From positions 107,001-171,000 of the forward strand of contig CAJNDS010000137.1 of NCBI GenBank assembly GCA_905221605.1: DNA of 64,000 nucleotides, in the 5' to 3' direction. The position numbers and the translations under genes are program-made. Shown one piece after another: positions 28,776 through 37,769 of the stretch; within the stretch, counting starts at the first letter, position 1, and every line of letters starts with the position of its first letter. This stretch comes from Symbiodinium natans. Its lineage: Eukaryota; Sar; Dinophyceae; Suessiales; Symbiodiniaceae. A model generated the notes under the pieces. It was not told where the DNA came from. It saw nothing but the letters and a program-made list of their open reading frames with translations, and made no database searches.

Positions 28776-28852
28776 CTGGACAACAAAACCGCGGCGGAGG
28801 TGAGGACGAAGAGCAGCAGCGCCTCTCGGTGCGTGCCGCCTGTGCCACCAGC
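28776..28852 (-). CDS. Minus-strand exon with canonical splice sites
   Basis: Read on the minus strand: acceptor CTGATTGTTACAG, frame AGGTGGTHREALLLFVLTSA then AVLLS, donor CCAG|GTAGGGTTTAGGG into the array. RNY-type, GC-ending codons. The plus strand is also open (YLDNKTAAE with GTGAGG), but with no good acceptor. Confidence 0.55.
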
Positions 28853-28964
28853 CTGTAACAATCAGGGCTTGAGCTCCAGAATAGGGCTTGCTTTGGGGGG
28901 GATCTAGTATACTACATATAGGGTTTAGGGTTTAGGGTTTTATGGTATTCAGGTGTTTCTACAG

Positions 28965-29080
28965 TACACTACATGAAACAAGAAAGAGTAGAAATCGGAG
29001 CGCGGGCGGCGCATAGTCGGCGCACCCGCTGCGAGCTCACATGGGTCTCTGACGTTTTGGGGTCTGCGTTGGCACACTTG
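28965..29080 (+). CDS. Exon ending at a family E element
   Basis: Acceptor GTTTCTACAG; frame MKQERVEIGARAAHSRRTRC then ELTWVSDVLGSALAHL, stopping at TTG|GAGGTT of the element. Joins in phase to RVSLYLRHVHNT at 29248. Confidence 0.55.
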
Positions 29081-29247
29081 GAGGTTCAGGGTGCTTAGTT
29101 TCGGGTTTAGGGTTTAGGGTTTAGGGTTTATAGGGTTTAGGGTTTGGGTTTAGGGTGTAGGGCTGTACCTACAAGCCCCCTGAGTCCCCTAAGGTTTTAA
29201 GTGCAATGGTAACTGGGGTGATAAGTACCCATGAACCTCCACGCAAG
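29081..29247 (+). mobile_element. Family E element interrupted by a telomeric array, acting as intron
   Basis: Left arm GAGGTTCAGG, right arm CCCATGAACCTCCACGCAAG. In the middle about 70 nt of TTTAGGG units (29.10-29.16 kb) split the element. GA at the 5' edge and AG at the 3' edge; both flanks are phase 0. Confidence 0.6.
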
Positions 29248-29284
29248 AGGGTTTCATTGTACTTGCGCCATGTTCACAACACAT
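29248..29284 (+). CDS. Short exon right of the family E intron
   Basis: RVSLYLRHVHNT plus one base, then donor GTAAGAATT. Confidence 0.5.
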
Positions 29285-29580
29285 GTAAGAATTAAGAGTA
29301 GTTATAGGGCTCGGAATTCGTGCCCCCTTTTCTTTCTAGTGTGTTCTGTTAACAGGTTGCATTCTAAGAGCGGCAGGTTTAGGGCTCCGGGCTCAAAAAG
29401 GTTCGCAAGCCACCAGAAAAATTCCCCCCAAACTATGGGCAGTATAGCACTTCGCCTGACCCTAAACATCTCACCCGCAACCGCAAAAAGGATGCGGTGC
29501 ACCCTGCACCCTAAGCCCTAAACGCCCCAGTCACGCAGGAGGGAAGAAAACAGCCCTAAGCCCTAAACCCTAAACGCGTT
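29285..29580. other. No clear feature
   Basis: Open frames exist on both strands but without convincing splice sites. Confidence 0.3.
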
Positions 29581-29583
29581 CAG

Positions 29584-29670
29584 GCAAACGGTCGCCCCTG
29601 CTCCGTCAAGTTCCGAAGAATGTTCGAGCTGCCAGGCCGGCGAGACGTGGCATCTTCCGCTGCCCTGAAC
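29584..29670 (+). CDS. Candidate exon
   Basis: Acceptor ACGCGTTCAG; frame ANGRPCSVKFRRMFELPGRR then DVASSAALN. The right edge is unresolved. Confidence 0.5.
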
Positions 29671-29937
29671 CTTAAACCATACAAGGGGCCCTTATAGCAT
29701 CTTCAACCCTAAGCCCTAAACCCTAAACGTGTTGAACCCTGAGCAACCAAGGGTTGGGGACATGCTGGGCTTATGGGGTTTAGGACTGAGGATTTAGGAC
29801 CCAGAGTAGGCTCGTTTCGGGCTACGAGGACCCACCGTAAGCCCTGTTTTGTTAGGGTTCCGGGTTTCAGTTCCCCCTACCCTAAAGCCCCTTCAAACCA
29901 AGAAAGGGTCTAGCGAGGCAAGGTAAGCATTCGAATT

Positions 29938-30020
29938 GCCATATACACACATATGCATATATATATATATACACATAAACATATATGTATATATATATAT
30001 ATATAGATATAGATATGTAC
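29938..30020. repeat. TA/CA microsatellite
   Basis: TATACACACATATGCATATA-type tract. Confidence 0.85.
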
Positions 30021-30361
30021 ACCCCAAGATACTATACAATCCTTTTACAGGAACCCCAAACCCTATTTTCGCAACCCCCTCCCCCCCAATTTGAATTGTA
30101 TATCTTGTCGCTCTTTTTGTTCGTCCTCATGTTCATCAGCGCTGTTACGCATGTTAAACACCGCAATGTGTATAGAGAGAGGCCAGGCTTCATAAACCAG
30201 GCTGGTGCTTAAGGGCTTTAAGTACATAAATGCGTATGCATCTATCTGCATACACACGTGTGTAGCATGGGTGTGTAAGGGAGGTTGCGTTTGAAGAACG
30301 GAGGCCCCCCGGTGCCCCCTGTTGAAATTCACCTAACCCCACTACTTCAACCCTTCCCCAG

Positions 30362-30491
30362 CGGAACTGCTCCAGTTTTGTGGTATTGGGGGGTTCGTTT
30401 TGCCGATGATGCGGTGCCTCGGGCTGAGTTTCTCCGCAGCCAAATCGACCAGAAGAACAACAGTCGCCGTGGTTCTGTCCAAGCACCCTAG
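30362..30491 (+). CDS. Candidate terminal exon
   Basis: Acceptor ACCCTTCCCCAG; frame GTAPVLWYWGVRFADDAVPR then AEFLRSQIDQKNNSRRGSVQ to TAG at 30489. Plausible gene 3' end; family unknown. Confidence 0.55.
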
Positions 30492-30840
30492 ACCCTAACC
30501 GAAAACCCAATAGCCCTAAACCCTAAACCCGGATCCTAAGCCCTAAGCCCTAAGCCCTATATGCCAAAACCTAAGCCCTCATCTACTCTTGGGGCAAATA
30601 TGCGCCGCGGAAGTCAGGTGAGCGACCATGCTCTCTCTGGCTGCAAGGAGTCTTATCTCCAACTTCGAGTTTAGGGTATCGCGCAATAACTAGGGCCTGG
30701 AGTAGGGCCCTATTCCCTGTTTCTTTTCTACGGTTTGGGGTCCCTTATGATCCCCTTTGCAACACAAAGGGCACCCTTTTCATACCTAGGCCTAGGTGTC
30801 TCTTGGGTCTAAATAATGATCATCAGTTTTTTCAGTGCAC

Positions 30841-30955
30841 ATACTTGGAGGTTCAAGGCTCCTTACAAGCCCAAATAAAACCGTACTTATAAGCCCCCCC
30901 TAAGAAGGCCATAAGACAGTTGGAAGTGGGGTTCAGGTACCCTTGAACCAGATTC
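30841..30955. mobile_element. Family E element
   Basis: ATACTTGGAGGTTCAAGGC at the left; TACCCTTGAACC at the right. It sits two bases after a TTTTTTCAG acceptor-like site. Confidence 0.6.
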
Positions 30956-31010
30956 ATGGTAGAGAATGCATGCACGACATCACGTTACATTGCATTGAGT
31001 TACGTACTAC

Positions 31011-31065
31011 ACCCTAAACCCTAAACCCTAAACCCTAAACCCTAAACCCTAAACCCTAAACCCTA
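31011..31065. repeat. CCCTAAA array
   Basis: Eight units, left of a candidate exon (CCCCAACAG then VPCDPFSWSYGSGRVYG, 31.11 kb). Confidence 0.9.
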
Positions 31066-31489
31066 CAGTAAAAAGGTTGTATAAGAAAGCGGTTTTTGCC
31101 CCAACAGGTTCCTTGCGACCCTTTCAGTTGGTCTTACGGCTCAGGGAGGGTGTATGGCTTAAACCCTAGGCCCTACATTAAACCCCAAAAAATTGGAAAC
31201 CTCTTTACGGACAAGTATTGCTGGGATTCCCCATTCTTTACTCTTAGGGTTTGAGGCTATTGAGTTTCCAACTTTTCGGCTTATAAGCCAAAAGAGCCTG
31301 GCTGTTGAAAGCCAAGGTGTTACCATGGCTCAGGGCGTGAACAAGGGACCCTTGGGTGGCGCGCCATGCATTTTGGGGGGTACCTAAATCCTAAACCCTA
31401 AACCCTTCCTGTGGCTCAGGGCCTTGCCCTCTGTCTGACCTTCGTTGCCTCCCTGAACCCTAAACACAACACCCTAAAGTTTAGGGTTC

Positions 31490-31575
31490 TGGCTTCAGGG
31501 TTCAGGATTCAGGGTTCAGGGTTCAGGGTTCAGGGTTGAGGGTTCAGGGTTTAGGGTTTAGGGTTTAGGGTTTAG
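31490..31575. repeat. TTCAGGG-variant array
   Basis: A block of TTCAGGG units, then TTTAGGG. Confidence 0.9.
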
Positions 31576-31651
31576 GGGCCCTGCACTTGTCAGGTCTCGC
31601 TTGTGTTTATTGCAGTTGAACCTGGGCCCTGAGTCTACATATTTCCCCCAG

Positions 31652-31718
31652 CCTTGAGCAACTGAACCTGCACATAGCTTCGCTGCAGGCCCAGTACCTT
31701 CCGGCTCATGGCTTCAGG
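31652..31718 (+). CDS. Candidate exon, phase-linked
   Basis: Acceptor CATATTTCCCCCAG; frame LEQLNLHIASLQAQYLPAHG; donor GTTCAGGG. Ends in phase 0 and joins to 31968. Confidence 0.6.
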
Positions 31719-31867
31719 GTTCAGGGTTGAGGGTTTAGGGTTTAATTAGGGTTTAGGGTGAGGCTTTAGGGTCTCAAACCCGACATCAACCCTAGACTCC
31801 CTAGACCTTCAACCTTACAGGACACAATAGCAAGGTCACGGGACGAAAAGTGTCAACCCCAATTCTA

Positions 31868-31955
31868 TTGTACTCGCAACCTACTTCGGGGACTTAGGGC
31901 GCTTATAAGTACAGTTATAATTGCGGTTATAAGTACCCTGAACCTCCAAGTATAC
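31868..31955. mobile_element. Family E element
   Basis: Right arm TGAACCTCCAAGTATA, centre TTATAAGTACAGTTATAA. Lies in the intron between 31652 and 31968 exons. Confidence 0.55.
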
Positions 31956-31967
31956 GGTTCGTTCCAG

Positions 31968-32063
31968 ATGCCGAAAGGTGGCGGAGCGCACATATGGTAT
32001 TTAGCCCCCTGGCGGCACCAGGGCAAGTATGCGGCAGCTGGCTTTTTGTGTGGGCTTCCAGGG
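31968..32063 (+). CDS. Candidate exon, phase-linked
   Basis: Acceptor GGTTCGTTCCAG; 32 whole codons MPKGGGAHIWYLAPWRHQGK then YAAAGFLCGLPG; donor GTGAATCC. Confidence 0.6.
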
Positions 32064-32272
32064 GTGAATCCTAAACACTTAATGTTGCTCGCTGTTTACC
32101 ACGGCCTGAATAAAGTCAAGTTCGCGCGTGCCGCGCCTTTAAAATCAAGCTTTACTGAAACCCCTAGAATCACAAGGTTTAACCCACTTGCACTCAGAAT
32201 GCCCCTAAACCCCGAAACCCCTACACCCCTAAACCCCGACAGCCACCCTGAACCCTAAATGATACGCACAAG

Positions 32273-32313
32273 CGGGATTCTGAAGATCACCCCCACAATG
32301 CCTGCGATCGGTG
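32273..32313 (+). CDS. Candidate exon, phase-linked
   Basis: Acceptor CGCACAAG; frame RDSEDHPHNACDRW in phase with the previous exon; donor GTACGG. A TTTTTAGGG-variant block follows (32.34-32.41 kb). Confidence 0.5.
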
Positions 32314-32337
32314 GTACGGCCTCACCTAAACATGTCT

Positions 32338-32410
32338 TTAGGGTTTAGGGTTTTTAGGGTTTTTAGGGTTTTTAGGGTTTTTAGGGTTTTTAGGGTTTTT
32401 AGGGTTTAGG
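32338..32410. repeat. TTTTTAGGG (9-nt variant) array
   Basis: Seven TTTTTAGGG units between normal heptamers. Confidence 0.9.
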
Positions 32411-32467
32411 GATATTTGTAGAGGCAGTCTGGGTTCAGGTCAGGGCGGAGGGTGCAGCGCACACCAG

Positions 32468-32527
32468 GTGGGCGTGCTCAGTGACGCCGCATGGGAGACC
32501 TGGGCAAAGGAGGCGCGCGGAAGACTG
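32468..32527 (+). CDS. Candidate exon
   Basis: Acceptor GCGCACACCAG; 20 whole codons VGVLSDAAWETWAKEARGRL; donor CTG|GTTTAGGG. Confidence 0.6.
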
Positions 32528-32603
32528 GTTTAGGGTTTAGGGTTTAGGGTTGAGGGTTTAGAGTTTAGGGTTTAGGGTTTCTAGGAGCTCAGGGTTTACC
32601 CAG

Positions 32604-32752
32604 CGGCTGGCGCCTGCGATGCGTGGACACATGTGCGTCCCCCATCCCTGACAGCCCTGGTTTCTGAGGCTCCTGCCTCGGAGGCGATGGCTTCGCTGAA
32701 GACGGCTCTTCAGGAGGTTCTTGAGCCTCGCCATGAACACCGAGAACCCTAA
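32604..32752 (+). CDS. Candidate exon (about 49 codons)
   Basis: Acceptor GGTTTACCCAG; frame CDAWTHVRPPSLTALVSEAP then ASEAMASLKTALQEVLEPRH to a TAA in a CCCTAAA-type unit. Helical and Ala/Glu-rich. The minus strand is also open. Confidence 0.5.
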
Positions 32753-32796
32753 AAACCCGGCACCCTAAAACGGCACGAAGTAGAAGTAGACAGTGT

Positions 32797-32940
32797 GTGT
32801 ATATATATACACATATAAATACATATTTTGTTAACATATACCTCTACATATACATATACATGTGTATATGTACACGTGTTGTCGATGTATGTATAGAAAC
32901 ATACATACGTTTGTGTGTGCTTACATGTATGTATATTACT
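32797..32940. repeat. TG/TA/CA microsatellite
   Basis: Mixed GTATATA/CATACA tract. Confidence 0.85.
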
Positions 32941-33036
32941 TGGTATTTCTACCTTTTTGTTATGTCTCTTGTCTAGATGCAGAGCCACGGTTTAGGGTTT
33001 AGGGTTTAGGGTTTAGGGTTTAGGGTTTAGGGTTCA

Positions 33037-33149
33037 ATGTTCTTGCAATTGGTCATACGAATGATTTCTCATTTGGTGTTGGAGAAGGGGAGCCCCGGCC
33101 CGCTGGAGTCTGCGCAGTCGGTGTTGCGGTCAGGATCGTACTGGGCCGG
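33037..33149 (+). CDS. Candidate start exon
   Basis: ATG directly right of a TTTAGGG array; frame MFLQLVIRMISHLVLEKGSP then GPLESAQSVLRSGSYWAG; donor GTTTAGGG. The hydrophobic, basic N-terminus could be a targeting signal. Confidence 0.5.
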
Positions 33150-33670
33150 GTTTAGGGTTTGGAGTTTAGGGTTTGGGAGTTTATTTTAGGGTTTAGGAGT
33201 TTAGGAGTTTTGGGTTTTGTGTTTAGGGTTCAGGGTTTGTGGTTTAGGGTTTAGGGCTTAGGATTGAGTGTATTTAGGGTCACAAGGGGCCTTCTCAACT
33301 TCTTGTCTCGAGGGGTCGACGGCCATTGGACGGCCACTGTGATGCCAGTGGAGGTGTCTTCAAACCCCCATAACCTAGGGGGGGGCTCAAGATGGGCCAA
33401 CCCTCAGCCCTAAGCCCTAAACCCTAAACGCGGCCTTGGATCCAAAGTCCCGAAAATTCAAGCTTAAAACGTAGAGCCTGCTTTTGCTTCAAGTTTGGAG
33501 TTTACATGTAGGTGCGCCGGCCTCCGACCAGTCCCTTACCTTTTCGCAAAGGGTTTAGGGCTTGGAAACCCTATACCCTATAAACCCCATAAATCCTATA
33601 AATACTATAAATCCTATAAGCCCTATAAACCCCAAACCCTATAAACCCTAACCTCTGGGAGTCTGTAGGG
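33150..33670. other. Degenerate repeats
   Basis: Decayed TTTAGGG, then CCCTATA-type units. No gene supported. Confidence 0.4.
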
Positions 33671-33684
33671 TTCAGGGGTGCACT

Positions 33685-33770
33685 GCGCCTGCAGCCCACG
33701 CAAGGATGCCCACGATGCATTGCCGAAGCCTGGGGAGGGTCCGGAGGCCGTTCTGCGAGCCCAAAGCCCT
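33685..33770 (+). CDS. Candidate exon, frame unresolved
   Basis: Acceptor GCGCCTGCAG. All three frames are open; PRKDAHDALPKPGEGPEAVL looks most natural. Confidence 0.35.
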
Positions 33771-34237
33771 AAGCCCTAAACCCTGAAAGCCCAACTGCGC
33801 AACCTTGTGAAGTTTACGGGATAGGGGCTTTGAGGTTTAGGTTTCGGGATTTCGGGTTTTGGAGTTTGGATTTGCCCCTAAACCTGTTAGCACGCACAGG
33901 TGCGCGTCTTCCAACTAGACATCTCAGCGAGCAACACCTATGCGACAATCTATATATATATATGTGTATATATATATATGTAATGCACATACGTCTATTG
34001 CATGCACGCATGCATGTATGTGGGTATGTATGTTTGGTATGTACATTTACACGTTGATGATGTTTCTTTGTAGCTGCCCTACTCCAGAACACCCCAGCAC
34101 GCTTACTCCCACAGAATGGGCTTTTTTGCTACTTAGGTTACTTGGGGAGTCTCCGGGCTTGACACCCCAGATACTAAACAGTTTGGGGTTGGGGTTTAGG
34201 GTTTAGGGTTTTGGGGCTTGGGTTTAGGGTCTGCCAG

Positions 34238-34285
34238 TGTGGACGTATTGCATCCCAACTGCATGGTTACGAGGCTGCTAGGCAG
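34238..34285 (+). CDS. Candidate exon
   Basis: Acceptor GGTCTGCCAG; 16 whole codons CGRIASQLHGYEAARQ; donor CAG|GTGGCA. The frame also stays open to 34.40 kb. Confidence 0.5.
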
Positions 34286-34458
34286 GTGGCAAAAATGCTC
34301 GAAAGCAAAAGAACCAAAACGACGTCGAAGTGCCCCAAACCCAAAAGACTCAACCCTATGAATCCGAGCTACGAGACCCGAAGAAACGTATTCAAAGAAC
34401 CCTAAACCCTACACCCTAAACCCTAAACCCTAAGTTCCTTAGAAGCCGGAGGCTGCAG

Positions 34459-34537
34459 GTCAAGACTGGCATCCTTACGGCGGTGATGTGGCCTGGCCTG
34501 GTTAAACGTGATGAAGGGTGTGTGGGGCTGTTTTTGG
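34459..34537 (+). CDS. Candidate exon
   Basis: Acceptor GGAGGCTGCAG; frame VKTGILTAVMWPGLVKRDEG then CVGLFL; donor GTGAACCC at the start of a CCCTAAA array. Confidence 0.5.
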
Positions 34538-34540
34538 GTG

Positions 34541-34685
34541 AACCCTAAACCCTAAACCCTAAACCCTAAACCCTAAACCCTAAACCCTAAACCCTAAACC
34601 CTAAACCCTAAACCCTAAACCCTAAACCCTAAACCCTAAACCCTAAACCCTAAACCCTAAACCCTAAACCCTAAACCCTAAACCG
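34541..34685. repeat. Long CCCTAAA array
   Basis: About 20 perfect units. Confidence 0.97.
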
Positions 34686-34701
34686 TACAAACCCGAATGA
34701 A

Positions 34702-34768
34702 GGTGTAGCTCCTGCTTCAATCTGGCCGGGGGTATCCATATCTGTTGCTTCTGCCCGCTTAGCACTTG
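34702..34768 (+). CDS. Exon left of a family B intron
   Basis: Open frame APASIWPGVSISVASARLAL up to CTTG|GTAGCC. Joins in frame to RPCSASFPRSIQNRSPTSRG at 34878. Confidence 0.45.
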
Positions 34769-34877
34769 GTAGCCCGGTGGTACCCTTTTCCCTTTTTTGG
34801 TTCAAGGTTCCCTCAGAAAGTAATTAACGCAACACAAGGTACACTTGTTGTAATATGGTTACTGGGCTACCAACAAG
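34769..34877 (+). mobile_element. Family B palindrome acting as a 109-nt intron
   Basis: GTAGCCCGGTGGTACCC at the left, TTACTGGGCTACCAACAAG at the right; GT-AG edges and a continuous frame across the junction. Confidence 0.6.
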
Positions 34878-34967
34878 GCAGGCCCTGTTCCGCATCCTTC
34901 CCTCGATCGATACAAAACAGAAGCCCTACTTCAAGAGGCCGCCACGTAGAACTCTGGTGCTACGTTA
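34878..34967 (+). CDS. Exon right of a family B intron
   Basis: Frame RPCSASFPRSIQNRSPTSRG then RHVELWCY; donor GTTAGG. A second frame (QALFRILPSIDTKQKPYFKR) is also open. Confidence 0.45.
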
Positions 34968-35461
34968 GGAGCTTTTCTCACTTAGGAAGTCTACTTAGTA
35001 TCCCCTAGAATCCCCATTATCATCTCCACAACCCATCTTGCTAAGCCTAATTACTTACTAAGTCATTTCTACCCTACCACAGACCCTTACGGCCCCTAAA
35101 TAATTAGGCTACAATAACCTCCCACCTTATTTGAATTATGAAGGCCCCAATATAGCCCCTTTTCAGGTACCGTGGTTTTAGAGTTGGGACCCGGGATCAT
35201 TGAAAAAAAAATATCGGGCGCCCAAAAAATGGGTTGAGGCCAAAGCCTCTAGGTAAGTGTCTGAAGTCGCTGGAATGGTTCCACTGTCCAGTGCGATGAC
35301 AGTAGTGCTCGAGCCGAACTAAGTTGGATATAAAGCATCCGAAAGCAGCTTCTAGGAACAATTGAGTATACACCCTAGCTTCAGCAGCCTTTAGAAACTG
35401 TTGCGTATACACCCCAGTTTCATGCTGCTTGTTTGGGGGGGCGGGGGGTGAGAGGGTGTAG

Positions 35462-35576
35462 ATGGGACATTTGGCTGCGGTGTGGAAGGTCGTACTGCAA
35501 TACCAGTTCCAGTTCCACATACCCACACCTGCACATGTCTTCGTGATGGAGTGGAACAGACCCGGCAGCAGCCAGG
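35462..35576 (+). CDS. Candidate exon
   Basis: Acceptor GGGTGTAG; 38 codons MGHLAAVWKVVLQYQFQFHI then PTPAHVFVMEWNRPGSSQ; donor GTAAAATG. The minus strand has a 136-codon open frame here (35197-35607) with a tandem 39-nt repeat, so strand is not certain. Confidence 0.45.
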
Positions 35577-35611
35577 GTAAAATGTAACTTCGCGCCTCAA
35601 ACAACATATCA

Positions 35612-35722
35612 TAGGGGTCGGAATAATTGCCAATAGTCTTCCCTTATGGCCCCTATATATTTATACATTATAATACCCCCCAAAACCCTATTCTACTTAT
35701 TAAGGTCCCTATTGTACCCTCA
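35612..35722. mobile_element. Family C element
   Basis: TAGGGGTCGGAATAATTGCC at the left; TCTACTTATTAAGGTCCC at the right. Confidence 0.75.
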
Positions 35723-35904
35723 ATGTTGTCCTCAATGATGCTCTAGTTCAACACCCTCCACACCACCTCCCCCCCCCCCCCCCCGCCCCCGCTGCAAGTC
35801 ATCCACACCTGGTCATGAAGCCCAAGATTCCCTGAAGCCCTAAACGGCCCTAGGCCCCAAACCCTAAACCCTACACCCTAAACCCTAAACCCTAAACCCA
35901 CAAG

Positions 35905-35999
35905 GTGCGTCTTCTGAGCAAGCTGGTGTGGCATTGCCAGCCCTGATTACGCGCGGTCACAGGGACCCAACATGGCATCTATGGTATCTCGATAATTGA
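35905..35999 (+). CDS. Candidate terminal exon
   Basis: Acceptor AACCCACAAG after CCCTAAA; frame ASSEQAGVALPALITRGHRD then PTWHLWYLDN to TGA. Confidence 0.45.
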
Positions 36000-36097
36000 A
36001 GAATTAGGGAGGATCATCGTATACCCAGTTGTGTATGTGTCTTAGCCCTAAACCCTAAACCCTAAACCCTAGATCATGGTGTAAGGGTTCCTAAGAA

Positions 36098-36165
36098 TGA
36101 CCCACTGGTGGTATAGGGCACTATTTGGGGTTTCTACTTTGCGGATCCTCCCAGGGTCTAACAAT
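36098..36165. mobile_element. Family D half element
   Basis: GGGCACTATTTGGGGTTTCT then GGATCCTCCCAGGGTCT; also seen at 40.5, 41.05 and 46.1 kb. Confidence 0.6.
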
Positions 36166-36291
36166 AAAGAACCAAGAGGGTTTGTAAGGTTTACTGTAGT
36201 TCCGTTTCTTGGCCGCCTTCTTTTTCTTCATAATCGACACGCCTCAAACAAAAACATGTATTTAAGGGTTCAGGTAGAGTCCAGGGTTTAG

Positions 36292-36363
36292 GGAGGATGC
36301 GATGCCGTGACACGGATGCCCAGTAACCAGTGCTACCCTGATCTTCCCCTGCATCGAGAGGAA
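36292..36363 (+). CDS. Exon with both splice sites in telomeric heptamers
   Basis: Acceptor GGGTTTAG, donor GAA|GTTTAG. Exactly 24 codons GGCDAVTRMPSNQCYPDLPL then HREE. The clearest case of heptamers serving as both acceptor and donor. Function unknown. Confidence 0.55.
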
Positions 36364-36460
36364 GTTTAGAGGTTTTGGCGATTAGGGCTCAGGGGTGTTG
36401 GCTTTGAAGTCAAAAAAGCTTGGGGACGTAAGGTTTGGTTAGGGTCTTTGAAATTCTGTA

Positions 36461-36533
36461 ATGGGGAGAGGGGTTGCGAAAAAACTGCAAGACGTATTGT
36501 GGCGAGGAGAACTGTCTACCTCGGACCTAGGGT
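36461..36533 (+). CDS. Candidate exon with possible start
   Basis: MGRGVAKKLQDVLWRGELST then SDLG, ending in degenerate heptamers. Confidence 0.4.
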
Positions 36534-36828
36534 TGAGGGTTTAGGGTTTAGTGTTTGGATGCGACAACAGGACTTGGGGTTGGGCTTTGAGGTTAGCGTT
36601 TGGGGGTTTGCGGGCTGCGTCTGTGGGCGTTGGGGCAAATCAAGGTTTAGGGTTCAGAGTTTAGGGTTTCAGGGTTTAGGGGTTTACGGTTTAGGGGGAG
36701 GTTCTTGGGGGTTCTGTTATTTCGTTTTTCAGTCCACGGTTACCAGGACCTAAGGGCTTTAGGGCACCATTTCTCATGCCTCACACATGGCTGATATGGG
36801 GCTAAGACCCATCCCGAGAGGCCAGGGG

Positions 36829-37352
36829 TTTAGGGGTTTAGGGGTTTAGGGGTTTAGGGGTTTAGGGGTTTTGGGGTTTTGGGGTTTTGGGGTTTTGGGG
36901 TTTTGGGTTTTGGGGTTTTGGGGTTTTGGGGTTAGGGGTTTAGGGGTTTAGGGGTTTAGGGGTTTAGGGGTTTAGGGGTTTAGGGGGTTAGGGGTTTAGG
37001 GTTTTAGGGGTTTAGGGGTTAGGGGTTTAGGGGTTAGGGTTTAGGGGTTTAGGGGTTTAGGGGTTAGGGGTTTAGGGGTTTAGGGGTTTGGGGTTTGGGT
37101 TTTGGGGTTTTTGGGGTTTTGGGTTTGGGGTTTTGGGGTTTTGGGGTTTTGGGGTTTTGGGTTTAGGGGTTTAGGGGTTTAGGGGTTTAGGGGTTTAGGG
37201 GTTTAGGTGTTTAGGGGTTTAGGGGGTTTAGGGGTTTAGGGGTTTAGGGGTTTAGGGGTTTAGGGGTTTAGGGGTTTAGGGGTTAGGGGTTTAGGGGTTT
37301 AGGGGTTTAGGGGTTTAGGGGTTTAGGGGTTTAGGGTTTAGGGGTTTAGGGG
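36829..37352. repeat. GGGGTTTA / GGGGTTTT octamer array (about 520 bp)
   Basis: Largest array in the window, made of TTTAGGGG octamers with two internal blocks of TTTTGGGG. It is distinct from the heptamer arrays and block-homogenised. Confidence 0.97.
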
Positions 37353-37454
37353 CTGGTATAGCTTTAGGGCCCAACTATGTACTATCTAGGTTCATGGACC
37401 CGAAACCCCTAAACCCAAACAAAGCCCTAAAAGGACCCTTAGGGCATAAATATG

Positions 37455-37583
37455 ATGTCAGCCAAGATTTTGGATCCTTCTCCGCCGCCCGCAGCAGCGC
37501 AGAACCGTAGAACGCAGATTTTTTATGGCGGCCTGTCTTGGTTCAGGACAGGCCAGCGATTTTTGAAAACAGCCCTGGGATGA
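37455..37583 (+). CDS. Candidate coding island (42 codons)
   Basis: MSAKILDPSPPPAAAQNRRT then QIFYGGLSWFRTGQRFLKTA to TGA. Could be a start exon. Confidence 0.4.
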   Translation: MSAKILDPSPPPAAAQNRRTQIFYGGLSWFRTGQRFLKTALG

Positions 37584-37663
37584 GTTCCCTTGTCCGCGGG
37601 CTTTTGCTTTTGCTTTGGGGTCCTCACCTATGAACTCCCTCAGCCGCTTAGCTGGAATCCCAG

Positions 37664-37769
37664 ACTGGAGCATGGCATACTTGAGCCCCCAACTCCACGC
37701 ACATGGTGGTGCCCGCGGACGGATTCAGAATCTTTGCATTTTGTTGTCAAGGTCCAAGGCTTCGTCATT
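37664..37769 (+). CDS. Exon with strong donor
   Basis: Acceptor TGGAATCCCAG; 35 codons LEHGILEPPTPRTWWCPRTD then SESLHFVVKVQGFVI; donor GTAAGTTTTG. No family recognised. Confidence 0.6.

Noticed and set aside
37664-37769. Assigning family names to isolated exons
   Set aside because: A 35-residue peptide gave no motif I recognise; naming would be guesswork.
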